A stretch of DNA of 41,102 nucleotides from the NCBI GenBank assembly GCA_002026005.1, contig MWOX01000131.1, positions 1 through 41,102 on the forward strand. Reading direction: 5' to 3'. Source of the stretch: Prochlorococcus sp. HOT208_60m_808M21. GTDB lineage: Bacteria > Cyanobacteriota > Cyanobacteriia > PCC-6307 > Cyanobiaceae. The position numbers and the translations under genes were made by a program. Below, one piece after another: positions 15,983 to 25,324 of the stretch; position 1 is the first letter of the stretch; each line of letters begins with the position of its first letter. The notes under the pieces are model-generated. The model searched no databases, was not told the origin of the DNA, and saw nothing but the letters and a program-made list of their open reading frames with translations.

Positions 15983-16230
15983 AAGTCTTCCCAAACTGGT
16001 TTGGTTCTCCTCCAACCTTGAGCGATTAATTTTTTCCATTCATCTCTAGCTTTATCAACTTTAAGTTCTTCTCTTGTTGTCATAAGAGGTGGTTCTTTTC
16101 CTAAAACACCGAGGATTCTCCCAGAGTCAATAAACATATATTCAAAAAATTTATCTTTATTTTGATTATTCTTTGAAAACCTTTTAACCCTTGAACGATT
16201 CGAATTTATAAGCCAAAAATTTTCTGTCAA
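15979..16230 (-). CDS. DUF1651 family protein
   Basis: 83 residues. The family pattern is visible: a WLINSNR opening, then FIDSGRILGVLGKEPPLMTTR, then a C-terminal helix ending in WKKLIAQGWRRTKPVW. DUF1651 proteins are small soluble proteins restricted, as far as I know, to marine picocyanobacteria, where they occur in several copies; their role is unknown. The gene starts 12 bases after the clpS stop codon and is probably its operon partner, but that does not establish a ClpS-related function. Confidence 0.78.
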   Translation of the reverse strand: MTENFWLINSNRSRVKRFSKNNQNKDKFFEYMFIDSGRILGVLGKEPPLMTTREELKVDKARDEWKKLIAQGWRRTKPVWEDF

Positions 16231-16241
16231 TCTTATTAATT

Positions 16242-16529
16242 TTATGTTTTTTCAATTGGAGCCATTGTTAATCCTTTGCTGAAGAGTTGCTCATGATATA
16301 ACTCTGCCTGTTCAAGATTACCTCTCCATACCTCCGCCGATCCTGTCTTGTCAACTTTGATGGTTAGATCCCATGCCCTTTTTTCACTCATGCTTGGGAT
16401 AATTGTTATGAGACAATTTGCGACATGCTGAAAAGTATTAAAATTGTCATCAAGAACTATAACCCTTGCTTCTGGATATTTTGCTTTAGATTTCTTTGGA
16501 TCTAAGACTGTGCCGAGTGAATTAAGCAT
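16242..16529 (-). CDS. clpS: ATP-dependent Clp protease adaptor ClpS
   Basis: 95 residues. ClpS binds N-degron substrates and hands them to ClpC/ClpP. Key features are visible: VIVLDDNFNTFQHV (the N-degron pocket region), CLITIIPSMSEKRAWDLTIKVDKTG, and the C-terminal EQAELYHEQLFSKGLTMAPIE. Cyanobacteria usually carry two ClpS forms, and which one this is cannot be told with certainty. The N-terminal extension of ~20 residues is short. It lies between tRNA-Met and the DUF1651 gene on the same strand. Confidence 0.92.
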   Translation of the reverse strand: MLNSLGTVLDPKKSKAKYPEARVIVLDDNFNTFQHVANCLITIIPSMSEKRAWDLTIKVDKTGSAEVWRGNLEQAELYHEQLFSKGLTMAPIEKT

Positions 16530-16596
16530 TATTGTCTTTAATAGTTTTATTAATTAAAAATTTCACCTATGTTCTTCAATTGAAAAGTATTGAAAA

Positions 16597-16670
<74 letters not shown>

Positions 16671-16699
16671 ATGGCATTATTGTAGGGCATTGGTTGTAC

Positions 16700-17182
16700 T
16701 TAATTACCATTTTGAAAATTTATTTGTTTGTGGGCCTCATATATAGCTATTCCACATGCTACAGAGAGGTTTAGACTTCTAACACCTTTTTGATCATTGT
16801 TCCCGGTCTGTAAATTCGGCATAAATATTGATATTAAAAAGTCGCTTTTATTAATAATGGAATCTGGTAATCCTGAATCTTCTCTCCCAAATAGCAAAAT
16901 ATCATCTTGCTTAAATTTAAAATCGTTCAAGTATAATCCATTTTTTTTACTAAAAGAAATTATTCTGTTTGTTGATTTTGACGTCAAAAATGTTTCAAAA
17001 TTCTCATACTTATTAACTGTAACTAGAGGCCAATAGTCTAATCCTGCTCTTTTTAAATATTTATCCTCTAATTTAAATCCCAAGGGCTCTATAAGATTTA
17101 AAGGTATATTAAATGCAGCACATGATCTGGCAATATTTCCAGTATTTTGTGGGATTCTAGGTTCAAATAGAGCGACTTCCAA
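16700..17182 (-). CDS. trmL: tRNA (cytidine/uridine-2'-O-)-methyltransferase TrmL (SPOUT family)
   Basis: 160 residues, typical of TrmL. It methylates the 2'-O of nucleotide 34 in certain leucine tRNAs. The N-terminal motif reads ALFEPRIPQNTGNIARSC (SPOUT motif 1 with the catalytic Arg). The knot region follows as LLFGREDSGLP, then SLNLSVACGIAIYEA. It follows cobU with a two-base gap and precedes tRNA-Met, all on the minus strand. Confidence 0.93.
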   Translation of the reverse strand: MEVALFEPRIPQNTGNIARSCAAFNIPLNLIEPLGFKLEDKYLKRAGLDYWPLVTVNKYENFETFLTSKSTNRIISFSKKNGLYLNDFKFKQDDILLFGREDSGLPDSIINKSDFLISIFMPNLQTGNNDQKGVRSLNLSVACGIAIYEAHKQINFQNGN

Positions 17183-17184
17183 TT

Positions 17185-17745
17185 TTAAGTAGGTATTTCA
17201 ATACTTATTTCATCTATTTTGATTGCTCTGCCGTTTATTGCCAGCCAATTATCTTTTGATATTTTGGTTATTCTCTTTTGAAGTTCGCCGATTCTTTCAA
17301 TATAAGTATTACCAATTTTATATTCAGAAACCAGACTCCAACCTACTTGCTCTCCAACAATAATTGTTATACTTTTTCTTTTCATTAAGAGACTTATAAG
17401 TGAATTCATTTTTGTTGACCATTCATTTTGTTCCTTTTCAATACTTTTCATAACGAATCCGCCAATCGAATCTATTAATAATGGACCCTCTTCTTTCCTT
17501 AATGTATTTATTAGATCTGTTGTTTCTATTAATTTCCAATCTTTTGGCCTTCTTTTTCGATGTAGATTAATTTTATCTTGCCATTCTTTATCATTCAAAT
17601 TGTTTTCAGATAAGGCAACATATGATAATTTTTTTACCTCCTTTGCAAGATGCTCTGCGAATTCACTTTTGCCACTCTTTGTTCCCCCTGTAATAAAAAC
17701 TATATAAGATGAATATTCACTAATACTTAAATCCTTGGCATTCAT
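17185..17745 (-). CDS. cobU: Adenosylcobinamide kinase / guanylyltransferase CobU (CobP)
   Basis: 186 residues. Phosphorylates adenosylcobinamide and transfers GMP to it in the nucleotide-loop assembly of cobalamin or pseudocobalamin. The Walker A GGTKSGKS lies at 20-27. Conserved HRKRRPKDW and LLIDSIGGF motifs follow. It pairs functionally with cobN at 33512 and with B12-dependent metH at 28940. It sits 11 bases after a small membrane-protein gene and two bases before trmL. Confidence 0.93.
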   Translation of the reverse strand: MNAKDLSISEYSSYIVFITGGTKSGKSEFAEHLAKEVKKLSYVALSENNLNDKEWQDKINLHRKRRPKDWKLIETTDLINTLRKEEGPLLIDSIGGFVMKSIEKEQNEWSTKMNSLISLLMKRKSITIIVGEQVGWSLVSEYKIGNTYIERIGELQKRITKISKDNWLAINGRAIKIDEISIEIPT

Positions 17746-17755
17746 AAATTCTCTA

Positions 17756-18067
17756 TTATTTAGAGAAATACCACCATGTTGCTAAAGGGATAATTGTGGC
17801 AGCAACTAACAAACCTATAACTATATAAGTAGCAGTTGAACTCTCAGTATCTTTTGATCTCATAGTGTTAAAATTTGGATCCACTACAGGATTGTCAATA
17901 GATGAAGGCTGACTTTTTTCGTAATTTATAACAGTCTTCTGTTGAGTAATACCAAAAAATTTATTTATGCTAATAACTTCATTAGCGTACGTAGTTGAGG
18001 GTATAAGAATAAAAATTAAGCCAGTGAAAATAAGAGAAAGTATATATTTATTGATTTTTAGTTTCAT
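17756..18067 (-). CDS. Small exported/membrane protein, unknown function
   Basis: 103 residues. The N-terminal signal-like helix (ILSLIFTGLIFILIPSTTYA) has a possible cleavage after TYA (~28). A polar middle section follows, with VVDPNFNTMRSKD, then a C-terminal membrane helix (TYIVIGLLVAATIIPLATWWYF) ending in SK. The likely form is a lumenal/periplasmic loop tethered at the C-terminus. Family not recognised. It is the first gene of the minus-strand unit leading into cobU, and is divergent from the CCB-type gene. Confidence 0.68.
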   Translation of the reverse strand: MKLKINKYILSLIFTGLIFILIPSTTYANEVISINKFFGITQQKTVINYEKSQPSSIDNPVVDPNFNTMRSKDTESSTATYIVIGLLVAATIIPLATWWYFSK

Positions 18068-18178
18068 TTTGAAAGGTTTTGGTTAATTATATATTAAAAA
18101 CCATATGTTTGAGTAATTTTAAATGTACTAAACAATATAATATTTGCATAATTCAATTAGAAATAACATATTTAAAAT

Positions 18179-18805
18179 ATGGGATTCAATGGGAAATCAT
18201 TAATATTAGTCGGTGCAATACTCTTTATTTTTCAGATAGCAAATTTCATTTCAATAGAAACAATCACTCCTGAGCTTGAGAGAGCACAAGTGTTAGCCGC
18301 AATAGCTTCATTAATTATTATTTTGATAGGTTTTTTATTTAAACAATTCGAACCATTAGCTGGTGAGAAAGCTGCTTTAAAAGGAGAAAATAGGTTTCTC
18401 TTCGATAGAAACATGCCGGATGAAGTTATTGATGAACTTGCATGGGGTTCTGAAGCAATATTAACTTCTACAGCGGCAGCAGCAATATTAATCCACAATG
18501 ATGGAGTTAATATATTGAGGAGGGGAATCACTTCAAGTAATGATTTTAAACCTGGGGAAACTTGTCTGAGATCTATAAAAGATATGAAATTAATATCATT
18601 AGCAAACACTAAATTTTATCCTGGAAGAGATGAATTTTTTAATTTTTGTGCCGAAATCCCATCTATCCTAGTTGTGCCTATAAATAATAGGTCTTTTATA
18701 TTGATTGGAGGCTGGAGTGCTAAGTGTTTTACGAAGTCTGATGAAAAATGGATTAATAACTGGTCAAAAAAAATTAATAATCTTTTTTCAAAAAATAAAA
18801 TTTAA
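18179..18805 (+). CDS. Cofactor assembly of complex C subunit B (CCB2/CCB4-like, DUF2930)
   Basis: 208 residues. Two N-terminal membrane helices (~9-25 and ~38-54) are followed by a soluble domain beginning FKQFEPLAGEKAALKGENRFLFDRNMPDEVIDELAWGS (quoted here only as landmark pieces: FEPLAGEKAALKG and DEVIDELAWGS). CCB proteins attach heme ci covalently to cytochrome b6 of the b6f complex in cyanobacteria and plastids. The pattern, ending in a Trp-rich segment (LIGGWSAKCFT, EKWINNWSKKI), fits this family. The stop overlaps the lptC stop in a shared TTAA. Confidence 0.82.
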   Translation: MGFNGKSLILVGAILFIFQIANFISIETITPELERAQVLAAIASLIIILIGFLFKQFEPLAGEKAALKGENRFLFDRNMPDEVIDELAWGSEAILTSTAAAAILIHNDGVNILRRGITSSNDFKPGETCLRSIKDMKLISLANTKFYPGRDEFFNFCAEIPSILVVPINNRSFILIGGWSAKCFTKSDEKWINNWSKKINNLFSKNKI

Positions 18806-19425
18806 AAATAAATTATTGATTTTACTCTTTTATCTTTAGCTTTAAAACTTACTGATTCAGTGGTTAAATTATAGTAAGCATTTTCTGAATTTATTTCATA
18901 CTTATTTTCGTTATTTTCATCTTTTATTATATATTTTACTGGATTGAAAAATTCAATTATATTATCTGAACCCAATATGGCTTTTCCTGAATTTAAGATG
19001 ATATTTTGATTTTCAAATCTTATATTACCTTCTAATAGATAGTTAGTATTTTCTATATTCCAAATAAAACTATCAGCATATAAAAAATCCCCTTCTGTTT
19101 TAAGAGTTTTTAATTTAACATTCCCTTTCAATTGCAAGAGTTTATTGTTGTCTGATAATGTAGATTCTTGTGAACTAATAATATATTTAGTTTCTTCCCC
19201 ATTGAGAATATTAATGATAGGTTTTTTTAATTCGAATTTTAATTCAATATTGTCATAACTTGAATTTGGACTTTTAATTGAATATATTTTATCTCCACTT
19301 TTAGAGAAAATAGTCATATCTAAACTTTCTATTTTTTGTATTACTTTTTTTTCATCAATTATATTTTGGGCGCAACCAAGCATAAATAATGGAAGGAAAA
19401 TTATTAATCTATAAATGTTGCTCAT
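18802..19425 (-). CDS. lptC: LPS export component LptC-like lipoprotein
   Basis: 207 residues. A signal with lipobox-like LFMLGC (Cys about residue 18) is followed by a beta-rich repeat region of paired short strands (LKGNVKLKTL.., LEGNIRFENQ..) typical of the OstA/LptC fold. LptC transfers lipopolysaccharide from the LptBFG transporter to LptA across the periplasm. Cyanobacterial LptC proteins are divergent. It overlaps the 3' end of metG by 17 bases, so it is the last gene in the rpmG-to-lptC unit. The lipid anchor would differ from the single membrane helix of E. coli LptC. Confidence 0.8.
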   Translation of the reverse strand: MSNIYRLIIFLPLFMLGCAQNIIDEKKVIQKIESLDMTIFSKSGDKIYSIKSPNSSYDNIELKFELKKPIINILNGEETKYIISSQESTLSDNNKLLQLKGNVKLKTLKTEGDFLYADSFIWNIENTNYLLEGNIRFENQNIILNSGKAILGSDNIIEFFNPVKYIIKDENNENKYEINSENAYYNLTTESVSFKAKDKRVKSIIYF

Positions 19426-20953
19426 ACTCCAGTTTATTTATGATTGGAGTGGGTTTAGGAAGTATTGAGTTCCTTACTAATAATCCCCAACTTAATTGTT
19501 TTTTCCAAGGAATTTCTTTGCTGTATGTAGAACCAAGTTGCTCATTAATTTTTGTAGATAACTCGGGCAATAAAGGTAGTAATAATAATCCTATTATTCT
19601 GGTACTTTCTAAAACGTTATAAATAATTTCTTTAACTAGAGGTAGATTATCTTTCTCTTTTATTAGCACCCATGGCTGATTATCATTCAAATACAAATTT
19701 GTATTAATTGCTAGGCTAAGTACTTCATTAGCTGCTAAATCTAATTTGTAGTTATCAAAGTTATAAATATAGTTTTTAACTGCAATTTTGGCAAAATTCT
19801 CTAATTTATTTTCACTTAAAATTTTTTCATTATTTGGCACTTTATTATCAAACCATTTTCTAGACATAGATGATGTTCTATTTAATAAATTACCAATTGT
19901 ATTAGCTAAGTCATTATTGATGATGTCAACAAATCTTTTATCTTGAAAATCTCCATCATTTCCTAATGATATGTCTTTAATGAGGTACCACCTTACAGGA
20001 TCATTTCCATATTTTGTAAGCAGTAAATCAGGGTCTAGTACATTTCCTAAGCTTTTACCCATTTTTTGCCCCTCTCTTGTAAGAAATCCGTGCCCAAAAA
20101 CCTTTTTAGGAACTTTCATTTTGGCAGAAATGAGCATTGCAGGCCAATATACAGCATGGAATCTCAGAATATCCTTACCAATTAAATGAACATCAGCTGG
20201 CCATCCTCCATTAATTGATTTTTCCAATGAATTTTCTGTCGCATCAGAACTAATGGCACTTACATATCCAAGTAAAGCATCAAACCAAACATAAAAGGTA
20301 TGGTTATCGTAACCAGGTACTGGAATTCCCCATGTAACATTTGTTCTTGAAATAGAAAAATCCTTTAAACCTCTAGAAACAAAATTTATAATTTCATTCT
20401 TTCTTTCTATTGGCTCTATAAATGAAGGTTCGTTGATTATTTTCTCGATTTCTTTTTGATATTTTGAAAGCCTAAAAAAGAGATTCTCTTCATTTTTCCA
20501 TTCTAGATTTTTTTGATGTATTGGACACTTGTATGTTGATGAATTTTCTGGATTATCTTTAAATTCTTCACAACCGACACAATACCAACCTTTTTGAACA
20601 CCCATATAGATATCATCTGATGCTTTTACTCTTTCATAAAATTCATTAACAACAAATTCATGATTTTTTGAGCTTGTTCTTATAAATTTGTCAAAGGATA
20701 TATTCCAATCCTTCCAATTATTATTAAAGACTTCTGAGATTTCATCACAATGTGATTTTGGCGCAATACCCTTTTCATTAGCTGTTCTTTGTATTTTTAA
20801 ACCATGTTCATCAACACCAGTAATGAAAATAACTTCTTCACCTGCAAGCCTTTTATACCTAGCTATTGAGTCACAAATTATTGTTGTATATACACTTCCT
20901 AAATGAGGTTTATCGTTAACATAGTATAAAGGTGTAGTAATGACAAAAGTCAT
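19409..20953 (-). CDS. metG: Methionyl-tRNA synthetase
   Basis: 514 residues. A HIGH-type motif (HLGS at 17-20), GVDEHG (47-52) and a zinc knuckle CVGC (125-128) plus YKCPIH (to ~146) are visible. The catalytic-loop KMSKS motif reads KMGKS at 297-301. A C-terminal anticodon-binding helical domain follows, but no C-terminal dimerisation (EMAP-like) domain, so this is a short form. It lies 68 bases downstream of the RNB nuclease gene, and lptC overlaps its end. Confidence 0.96.
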   Translation of the reverse strand: MTFVITTPLYYVNDKPHLGSVYTTIICDSIARYKRLAGEEVIFITGVDEHGLKIQRTANEKGIAPKSHCDEISEVFNNNWKDWNISFDKFIRTSSKNHEFVVNEFYERVKASDDIYMGVQKGWYCVGCEEFKDNPENSSTYKCPIHQKNLEWKNEENLFFRLSKYQKEIEKIINEPSFIEPIERKNEIINFVSRGLKDFSISRTNVTWGIPVPGYDNHTFYVWFDALLGYVSAISSDATENSLEKSINGGWPADVHLIGKDILRFHAVYWPAMLISAKMKVPKKVFGHGFLTREGQKMGKSLGNVLDPDLLLTKYGNDPVRWYLIKDISLGNDGDFQDKRFVDIINNDLANTIGNLLNRTSSMSRKWFDNKVPNNEKILSENKLENFAKIAVKNYIYNFDNYKLDLAANEVLSLAINTNLYLNDNQPWVLIKEKDNLPLVKEIIYNVLESTRIIGLLLLPLLPELSTKINEQLGSTYSKEIPWKKQLSWGLLVRNSILPKPTPIINKLEYEQHL

Positions 20954-21021
20954 AAAGCTTTTTTATTTATACTAACAGATATTATTTAAACTAATAACAA
21001 CCAATTATACTGATTATCTTA

Positions 21022-22206
21022 TTAATATATAAATTCTAAAAGATTACTATCAGTAATAATATATTTAACTTTATATATTTTATTACTGTATATTTCTATT
21101 GAAACAAAAAGTGTAATAAGTATTTCTAGTGAATAATCTGGAAAATAAACCAAAGCAATATTTTTTTTATGATTAATCCACTTAACGAATATAATTTTAT
21201 ATAAAGCTTTTTTTTCATTCTTAAAAAATAATTTTAAATACTTAATTTTATCATTTTTAAATATATTATTATTTTCTGATTGTCTATTTTTTGAATAATC
21301 AATAATCTTAGAGACTGAATCTTTACTAAGAACTTCATAATTATTAATTTTGTTATAAACTTGCCTTTGTATAATTAAATCAAGATATCTTCTTAGTGGT
21401 GATGTGCATTGTACATACATTTTAAGGCCTAATGATTCATGGATTCCTGGCTTAGTAGTTATGTAACTTCTTCCCATATATTGTTTTAGTATTATATATT
21501 TAATATCACTATCATTATATCTATTAAGTATTTCAGATGGATTACAGTTTATTTTTTGAATCCTAAATGCAGCCGCTAAATCATATTTATCTATAAATAA
21601 ACTTGTTACATAACCCATTAATATCATAGATTCTGCAATTATACTTTGTGATATTGTTTTCTCTAATTTAGTTAATATAATCTTATCCTCATATAATTTA
21701 ATTTTATTATTAGGACTTTCAAAATTAATTGCTCCTTGTTTCTTTCTAAATTTAATACTTTTTTCTAATAATTTTTTAATCTCAATTAATTCTATTTCTT
21801 CTTTGGGTTCTATTTCTAATATTTCATTTGCATCTTCATATGTTAATTGATATTTTGGTTTTATTATTGCTTCAGTTATTTCATATTTATTTATTGATCC
21901 GTCTTCATTGAATTCTATTGCTGCACTAATAGTTTCTGAAACTTTATTTTGAGCTAGATTTGCCTTTTCAAGAATATCCTTAGGAAGCATTGGGACATAT
22001 TGATCAATTAAATATAAACTACTATTTCTCTTTCTTGCGTTTAAATCAACATTAGAGTCATGCAAAAAGAGTTTGCATGGATTACTAATATGTATCCATA
22101 AATTTTTTTTATTTCCTTCTTTTATTTCTAATGAAATAGCGTCATCAACCTCATGTGGATCATCAGAGTCAATAATATATGTTTTTAAATCAGTTAAATC
22201 TTTCAA
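21022..22206 (-). CDS. RNB-domain exoribonuclease, catalytic core only
   Basis: 394 residues, much shorter than RNase II or R. The metal-binding motif is intact at the very N-terminus: IIDSDDPHEVDDAISL at 11-26, with Asp13, Asp21 and Asp22, and Glu19 where E. coli RNase II has Asp207. The conserved LIDQYVPMLP and TSPLRRYLDLIIQRQ (RNA-clamping Arg) are present. The N-terminal cold-shock domains are absent. The C-terminal ~60 residues are a degraded OB/S1-like strand region rather than a clear S1 domain. RNB enzymes degrade single-stranded RNA 3' to 5'. It is 45 bases downstream of rpsR, an order I recall from other cyanobacteria. Confidence 0.88.
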   Translation of the reverse strand: MKDLTDLKTYIIDSDDPHEVDDAISLEIKEGNKKNLWIHISNPCKLFLHDSNVDLNARKRNSSLYLIDQYVPMLPKDILEKANLAQNKVSETISAAIEFNEDGSINKYEITEAIIKPKYQLTYEDANEILEIEPKEEIELIEIKKLLEKSIKFRKKQGAINFESPNNKIKLYEDKIILTKLEKTISQSIIAESMILMGYVTSLFIDKYDLAAAFRIQKINCNPSEILNRYNDSDIKYIILKQYMGRSYITTKPGIHESLGLKMYVQCTSPLRRYLDLIIQRQVYNKINNYEVLSKDSVSKIIDYSKNRQSENNNIFKNDKIKYLKLFFKNEKKALYKIIFVKWINHKKNIALVYFPDYSLEILITLFVSIEIYSNKIYKVKYIITDSNLLEFIY

Positions 22207-22251
22207 ATATTTGAAATATTAATTATAGTGCCAACTATATTCAATATGAAA

Positions 22252-22473
22252 TTATCCTTCAGGATTTACAAAGGGTAAAAGAGCTACAATTCTGGCTCTC
22301 TTAACAGCTAATGTGAGATCTCTTTGTTGCTTAGAGGTTAAACCGGTCATTCTTCTTGGCAGGATTTTGCCCCTCTCGGTTATGAATTTTTTTAGTAGTT
22401 CTACATCCTTATAATCAATAGGATCTCCTGGTTTGATAGGTGATAATTGTTTTTTAAAAATTGAATTAGGCAT
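22252..22473 (-). CDS. rpsR: 30S ribosomal protein S18
   Basis: 73 residues. The conserved core is visible: [23 protein letters not shown], then [27 protein letters not shown]. It lies 17 bases downstream of rpmG and is probably co-transcribed with it and with the RNB nuclease. Confidence 0.97.
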   Translation of the reverse strand: MPNSIFKKQLSPIKPGDPIDYKDVELLKKFITERGKILPRRMTGLTSKQQRDLTLAVKRARIVALLPFVNPEG

Positions 22474-22490
22474 GATTTAATTTGATTTGA

Positions 22491-22685
22491 TTACTTAATT
22501 TCTTTGTGAATTGTCATTCTGTTTAAATGAGGATTAAACTTTTTTAGTTCTAATCTTTCGGTTGTATTTCTACGATTTTTTTCAGTAGTATATCTTGAGA
22601 CACCATTTGATCTCTTAGGATCTGTGCTTGTCCTAGCTTCGGTACATTCCAGGGTCACTACAACTCTTGTCCCTTTTTTGGCCAT
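22491..22685 (-). CDS. rpmG: 50S ribosomal protein L33
   Basis: 64 residues from the ATG at 22685. An in-frame ATG at 22733 would add 16 residues unlike L33, so the shorter start ([20 protein letters not shown]) is chosen. The ending [21 protein letters not shown] region is conserved. Zinc-type cysteines are mostly absent (only one Cys). It heads the minus-strand unit and is divergent from pheT. Confidence 0.96.
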   Translation of the reverse strand: MAKKGTRVVVTLECTEARTSTDPKRSNGVSRYTTEKNRRNTTERLELKKFNPHLNRMTIHKEIK

Positions 22686-22786
22686 TTTAATTAATACTTT
22701 ATTGTATAATTTTCTATTGTACATCTTCAACAAACTTTTTTGAAGATATGCTTATTTCTTTTATCATCATTGATTAAAAAATATAT

Positions 22787-25231
22787 ATGAAAGTTTCTCA
22801 AAATTGGTTGAAAAATTTAGTAGAAATTACTTCTACTCCTGAGGATCTCTCTGAGAAATTATCTATTGGTGGATTTGAGGTTGAATCATTAGAAGATTGT
22901 TCAAAAAATGTAAATGGTGTTGTTTTAGGAAAGGTATTATCTGTTTTAAAACACGAAGGATCTGACAAACTTTCAATTTGCCAAGTCGATATTGGTAATT
23001 CAAAGAATTTACAAATTATCTGTGGTGCGCGCAATATTAAACCAAATATTTATGTTTATGTTGCTACTGTCGGCGCGAAATTAAATGCAGTTGATTTAAC
23101 TATTAAACGAAGTGAAATTAGAGGTGTCATGAGTGAAGGAATGATATGTTCACTCCAAGAACTGGGTTTAGAGGACTCTAGCGAAGGTATAGAGATCATT
23201 GATGAAGAGTTCGCCCTAAAACATGTATTGGGCACTCCAGGGTCTGACTTGCTTCAATTAAATGATTTTATATATGATTTGGCCATTACAGCTAATAGAC
23301 CTGATGGAATGTCTGTTATAGGTATAGCCCGTGAAATTTCTGCACTTTTAGAATCCACCTTAAATTTTCCAGAATTAAACCATACATACAATATTCATTT
23401 ACTTAAGGGAATTAAACTTTGTCCAGATGCTATAGAGTCTAATTGCATTTATACAATAAGCTGCATTGATGGAGTAAATGGAGAGAAATTATCGCCAAAT
23501 TGGCTTAAAGACCGTATAGAAAAATCAGGTATAAAATCTATTAATCTTCTAGTTGATTTGACAAATTATATCCTATTAGAACAAGGTCAACCTTTGCATG
23601 CGTTTGATAAAGATAAATTGTCAAACTTAATTGGTAAGGAAGTTTCTCCAGAAGATTTCTCTGTGAGAAAAGGCAAGGATTACGAAAGCCTTATTTGCTT
23701 AGATGGAAAAGAATATGACTTAAATGACAATATCACAGTTATTACTTGTTGTGATAAACCGGTAGCTATTGCAGGGGTTATAGGCGGTTTAGAGACTTCT
23801 GTAAGTAATACTACATCATCTATTTACCTTGAAGGCGCTGTTTTTAATCCAGTTACTATAAGAAAATCATCCAAGGCGGCTGGCATAAGAACAGAATCTA
23901 GCAGCAGGTATGAAAAAGGGATTTCATCAAAAAATACAATAAGTGCAGTAACAAGGGCAATTAATCTTTTAGAAGAATATTTTTCTATTAATTCACCAAT
24001 CATCAATACTTCAAATTTAATAAGTAATGAGGATACATTTATTAAACTACGGAGAAATCGAATACATAAAATTCTTGGTCCATTAATTATTAACGATCAA
24101 TTTGAAAAAAGAAATTTATCTGATAATGAAATAGTTGATAAATTAACACTCATAGGTTGTACTTTAAAGAATAAAGAATATGGCTGGGATGTAGCAGTAA
24201 TTCCTAATAGATCTCATGATCTAACAAGAGAAATAGATTTAATTGAAGAAATAGCAAGATTAATAGGGTATGACAGATTCGACTTAAAACTTCCTAATCC
24301 AATTAAGCCTGGAAAATTGTCATCAAAACAGTTGGCATTGAGAAAAGTAAAAAATGGTTTTATAGAAAATGGTTTTAACGAGGTACTAAGCTACTCTCTT
24401 GTTCCTGAAGATGATGAAAAACTTATAAAGATTTCTAATCCTTTGTTATTAGAAACAAGCTGTCTTAGAGATAATATCTGGAAAGAACATTTGGAAATAG
24501 TGAACCGTAATATAAAAGCTGGACAAACAAGTTGTTATATATTTGAAATTGGAAATGTTTTTCAAAAGAAAACTGAGTTTATTCAAGAAGAAGTTCTGAA
24601 TGGTGCGATTTATGGAAATAAAAAATTTGGAAAATGGATAAATTCGGGTAAGGATAACGATCTTAATTATTTCCAAGCCAGAGGAAAGTTAAAGGAGGCT
24701 TTATCATCTTTGAACATAAAAATTGATGATAAACCTACTGATTCAATTGATTTTCTTCATCCAGGAAGAACAGCAAAATTATTTATTGAAGGGAAAGATG
24801 CAGGTTATTTTGGTGAAATACATCCCAAACTTCTATTAGAAAAGAAGTCATTAAAAAAAGTTTATTTATTTAACATAAATGTTTCTAACCTCTTGGGAGC
24901 TAGTACAAGAAAAAATAAATGGATTCCAATATATAAGCAATACCCAATTGTTCCGAAAATGGAAAGGGATATAAATTTTGTTTTCAGTAAGAAATTTTTA
25001 ATTAGCGAAATAACATCACAAATAAGAAAAACCGGAAAAAATCTATTAGAGGATGTTAATTTACTTGATGTTTTTGAAGATACTAAATTTGGAGATGATC
25101 ATATAAGTTATACATTTAGATTATCTTATAGAGATAAAGATAAAACATTACTTGATTCGGACATTACATCAATACATTCAAATATCATTACTAATGTTGA
25201 AAAATGTTTTAATACTAAATTGAGGAATTAG
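22787..25231 (+). CDS. pheT: Phenylalanyl-tRNA synthetase beta subunit
   Basis: 814 residues. Domain order is as expected: an EMAP-like tRNA-binding domain at ~40-150, B3/B4 editing region ~210-390 (NLLVDLTNYILLEQGQPLHAFD), B5 ~405-485 (EIDLIEEIARLIGYD at its end), a pseudo-catalytic core, and a C-terminal anticodon-binding FDX-ACB domain from ~720 (YPIVPKMERDINFVF). It partners with PheS, which is not in the window. ATG 22787 lies 101 bases from the divergent L33 start. A 47-bp palindromic repeat begins 13 bases after its stop codon. Confidence 0.97.
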   Translation: MKVSQNWLKNLVEITSTPEDLSEKLSIGGFEVESLEDCSKNVNGVVLGKVLSVLKHEGSDKLSICQVDIGNSKNLQIICGARNIKPNIYVYVATVGAKLNAVDLTIKRSEIRGVMSEGMICSLQELGLEDSSEGIEIIDEEFALKHVLGTPGSDLLQLNDFIYDLAITANRPDGMSVIGIAREISALLESTLNFPELNHTYNIHLLKGIKLCPDAIESNCIYTISCIDGVNGEKLSPNWLKDRIEKSGIKSINLLVDLTNYILLEQGQPLHAFDKDKLSNLIGKEVSPEDFSVRKGKDYESLICLDGKEYDLNDNITVITCCDKPVAIAGVIGGLETSVSNTTSSIYLEGAVFNPVTIRKSSKAAGIRTESSSRYEKGISSKNTISAVTRAINLLEEYFSINSPIINTSNLISNEDTFIKLRRNRIHKILGPLIINDQFEKRNLSDNEIVDKLTLIGCTLKNKEYGWDVAVIPNRSHDLTREIDLIEEIARLIGYDRFDLKLPNPIKPGKLSSKQLALRKVKNGFIENGFNEVLSYSLVPEDDEKLIKISNPLLLETSCLRDNIWKEHLEIVNRNIKAGQTSCYIFEIGNVFQKKTEFIQEEVLNGAIYGNKKFGKWINSGKDNDLNYFQARGKLKEALSSLNIKIDDKPTDSIDFLHPGRTAKLFIEGKDAGYFGEIHPKLLLEKKSLKKVYLFNINVSNLLGASTRKNKWIPIYKQYPIVPKMERDINFVFSKKFLISEITSQIRKTGKNLLEDVNLLDVFEDTKFGDDHISYTFRLSYRDKDKTLLDSDITSIHSNIITNVEKCFNTKLRN

Positions 25232-25243
25232 TCATATTACAAA

Positions 25244-25290
25244 TCTTATATGAGACTATATATTAGTCTAATTCTTAATCTCATATAAGA
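25244..25290. repeat. Palindromic repeat copy 1 (47 bp)
   Basis: Outer arms TCTTATATGAGA and TCTCATATAAGA are perfectly complementary; an inner GACTA/TAGTC hairpin sits between. It lies directly after pheT. Its reverse complement matches copy 3 (25956-26002) at 38 of 47 positions by manual alignment. Confidence 0.75.
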
Positions 25291-25324
25291 TAATTAATAA
25301 TCCTATAAATCTAATTAATGTTGT

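Noticed and set aside
22686-22733. N-terminal extension of L33
   Set aside because: The extra 16 residues ([16 protein letters not shown]) are unlike L33; the inner ATG gives the canonical MAKKGTR start.
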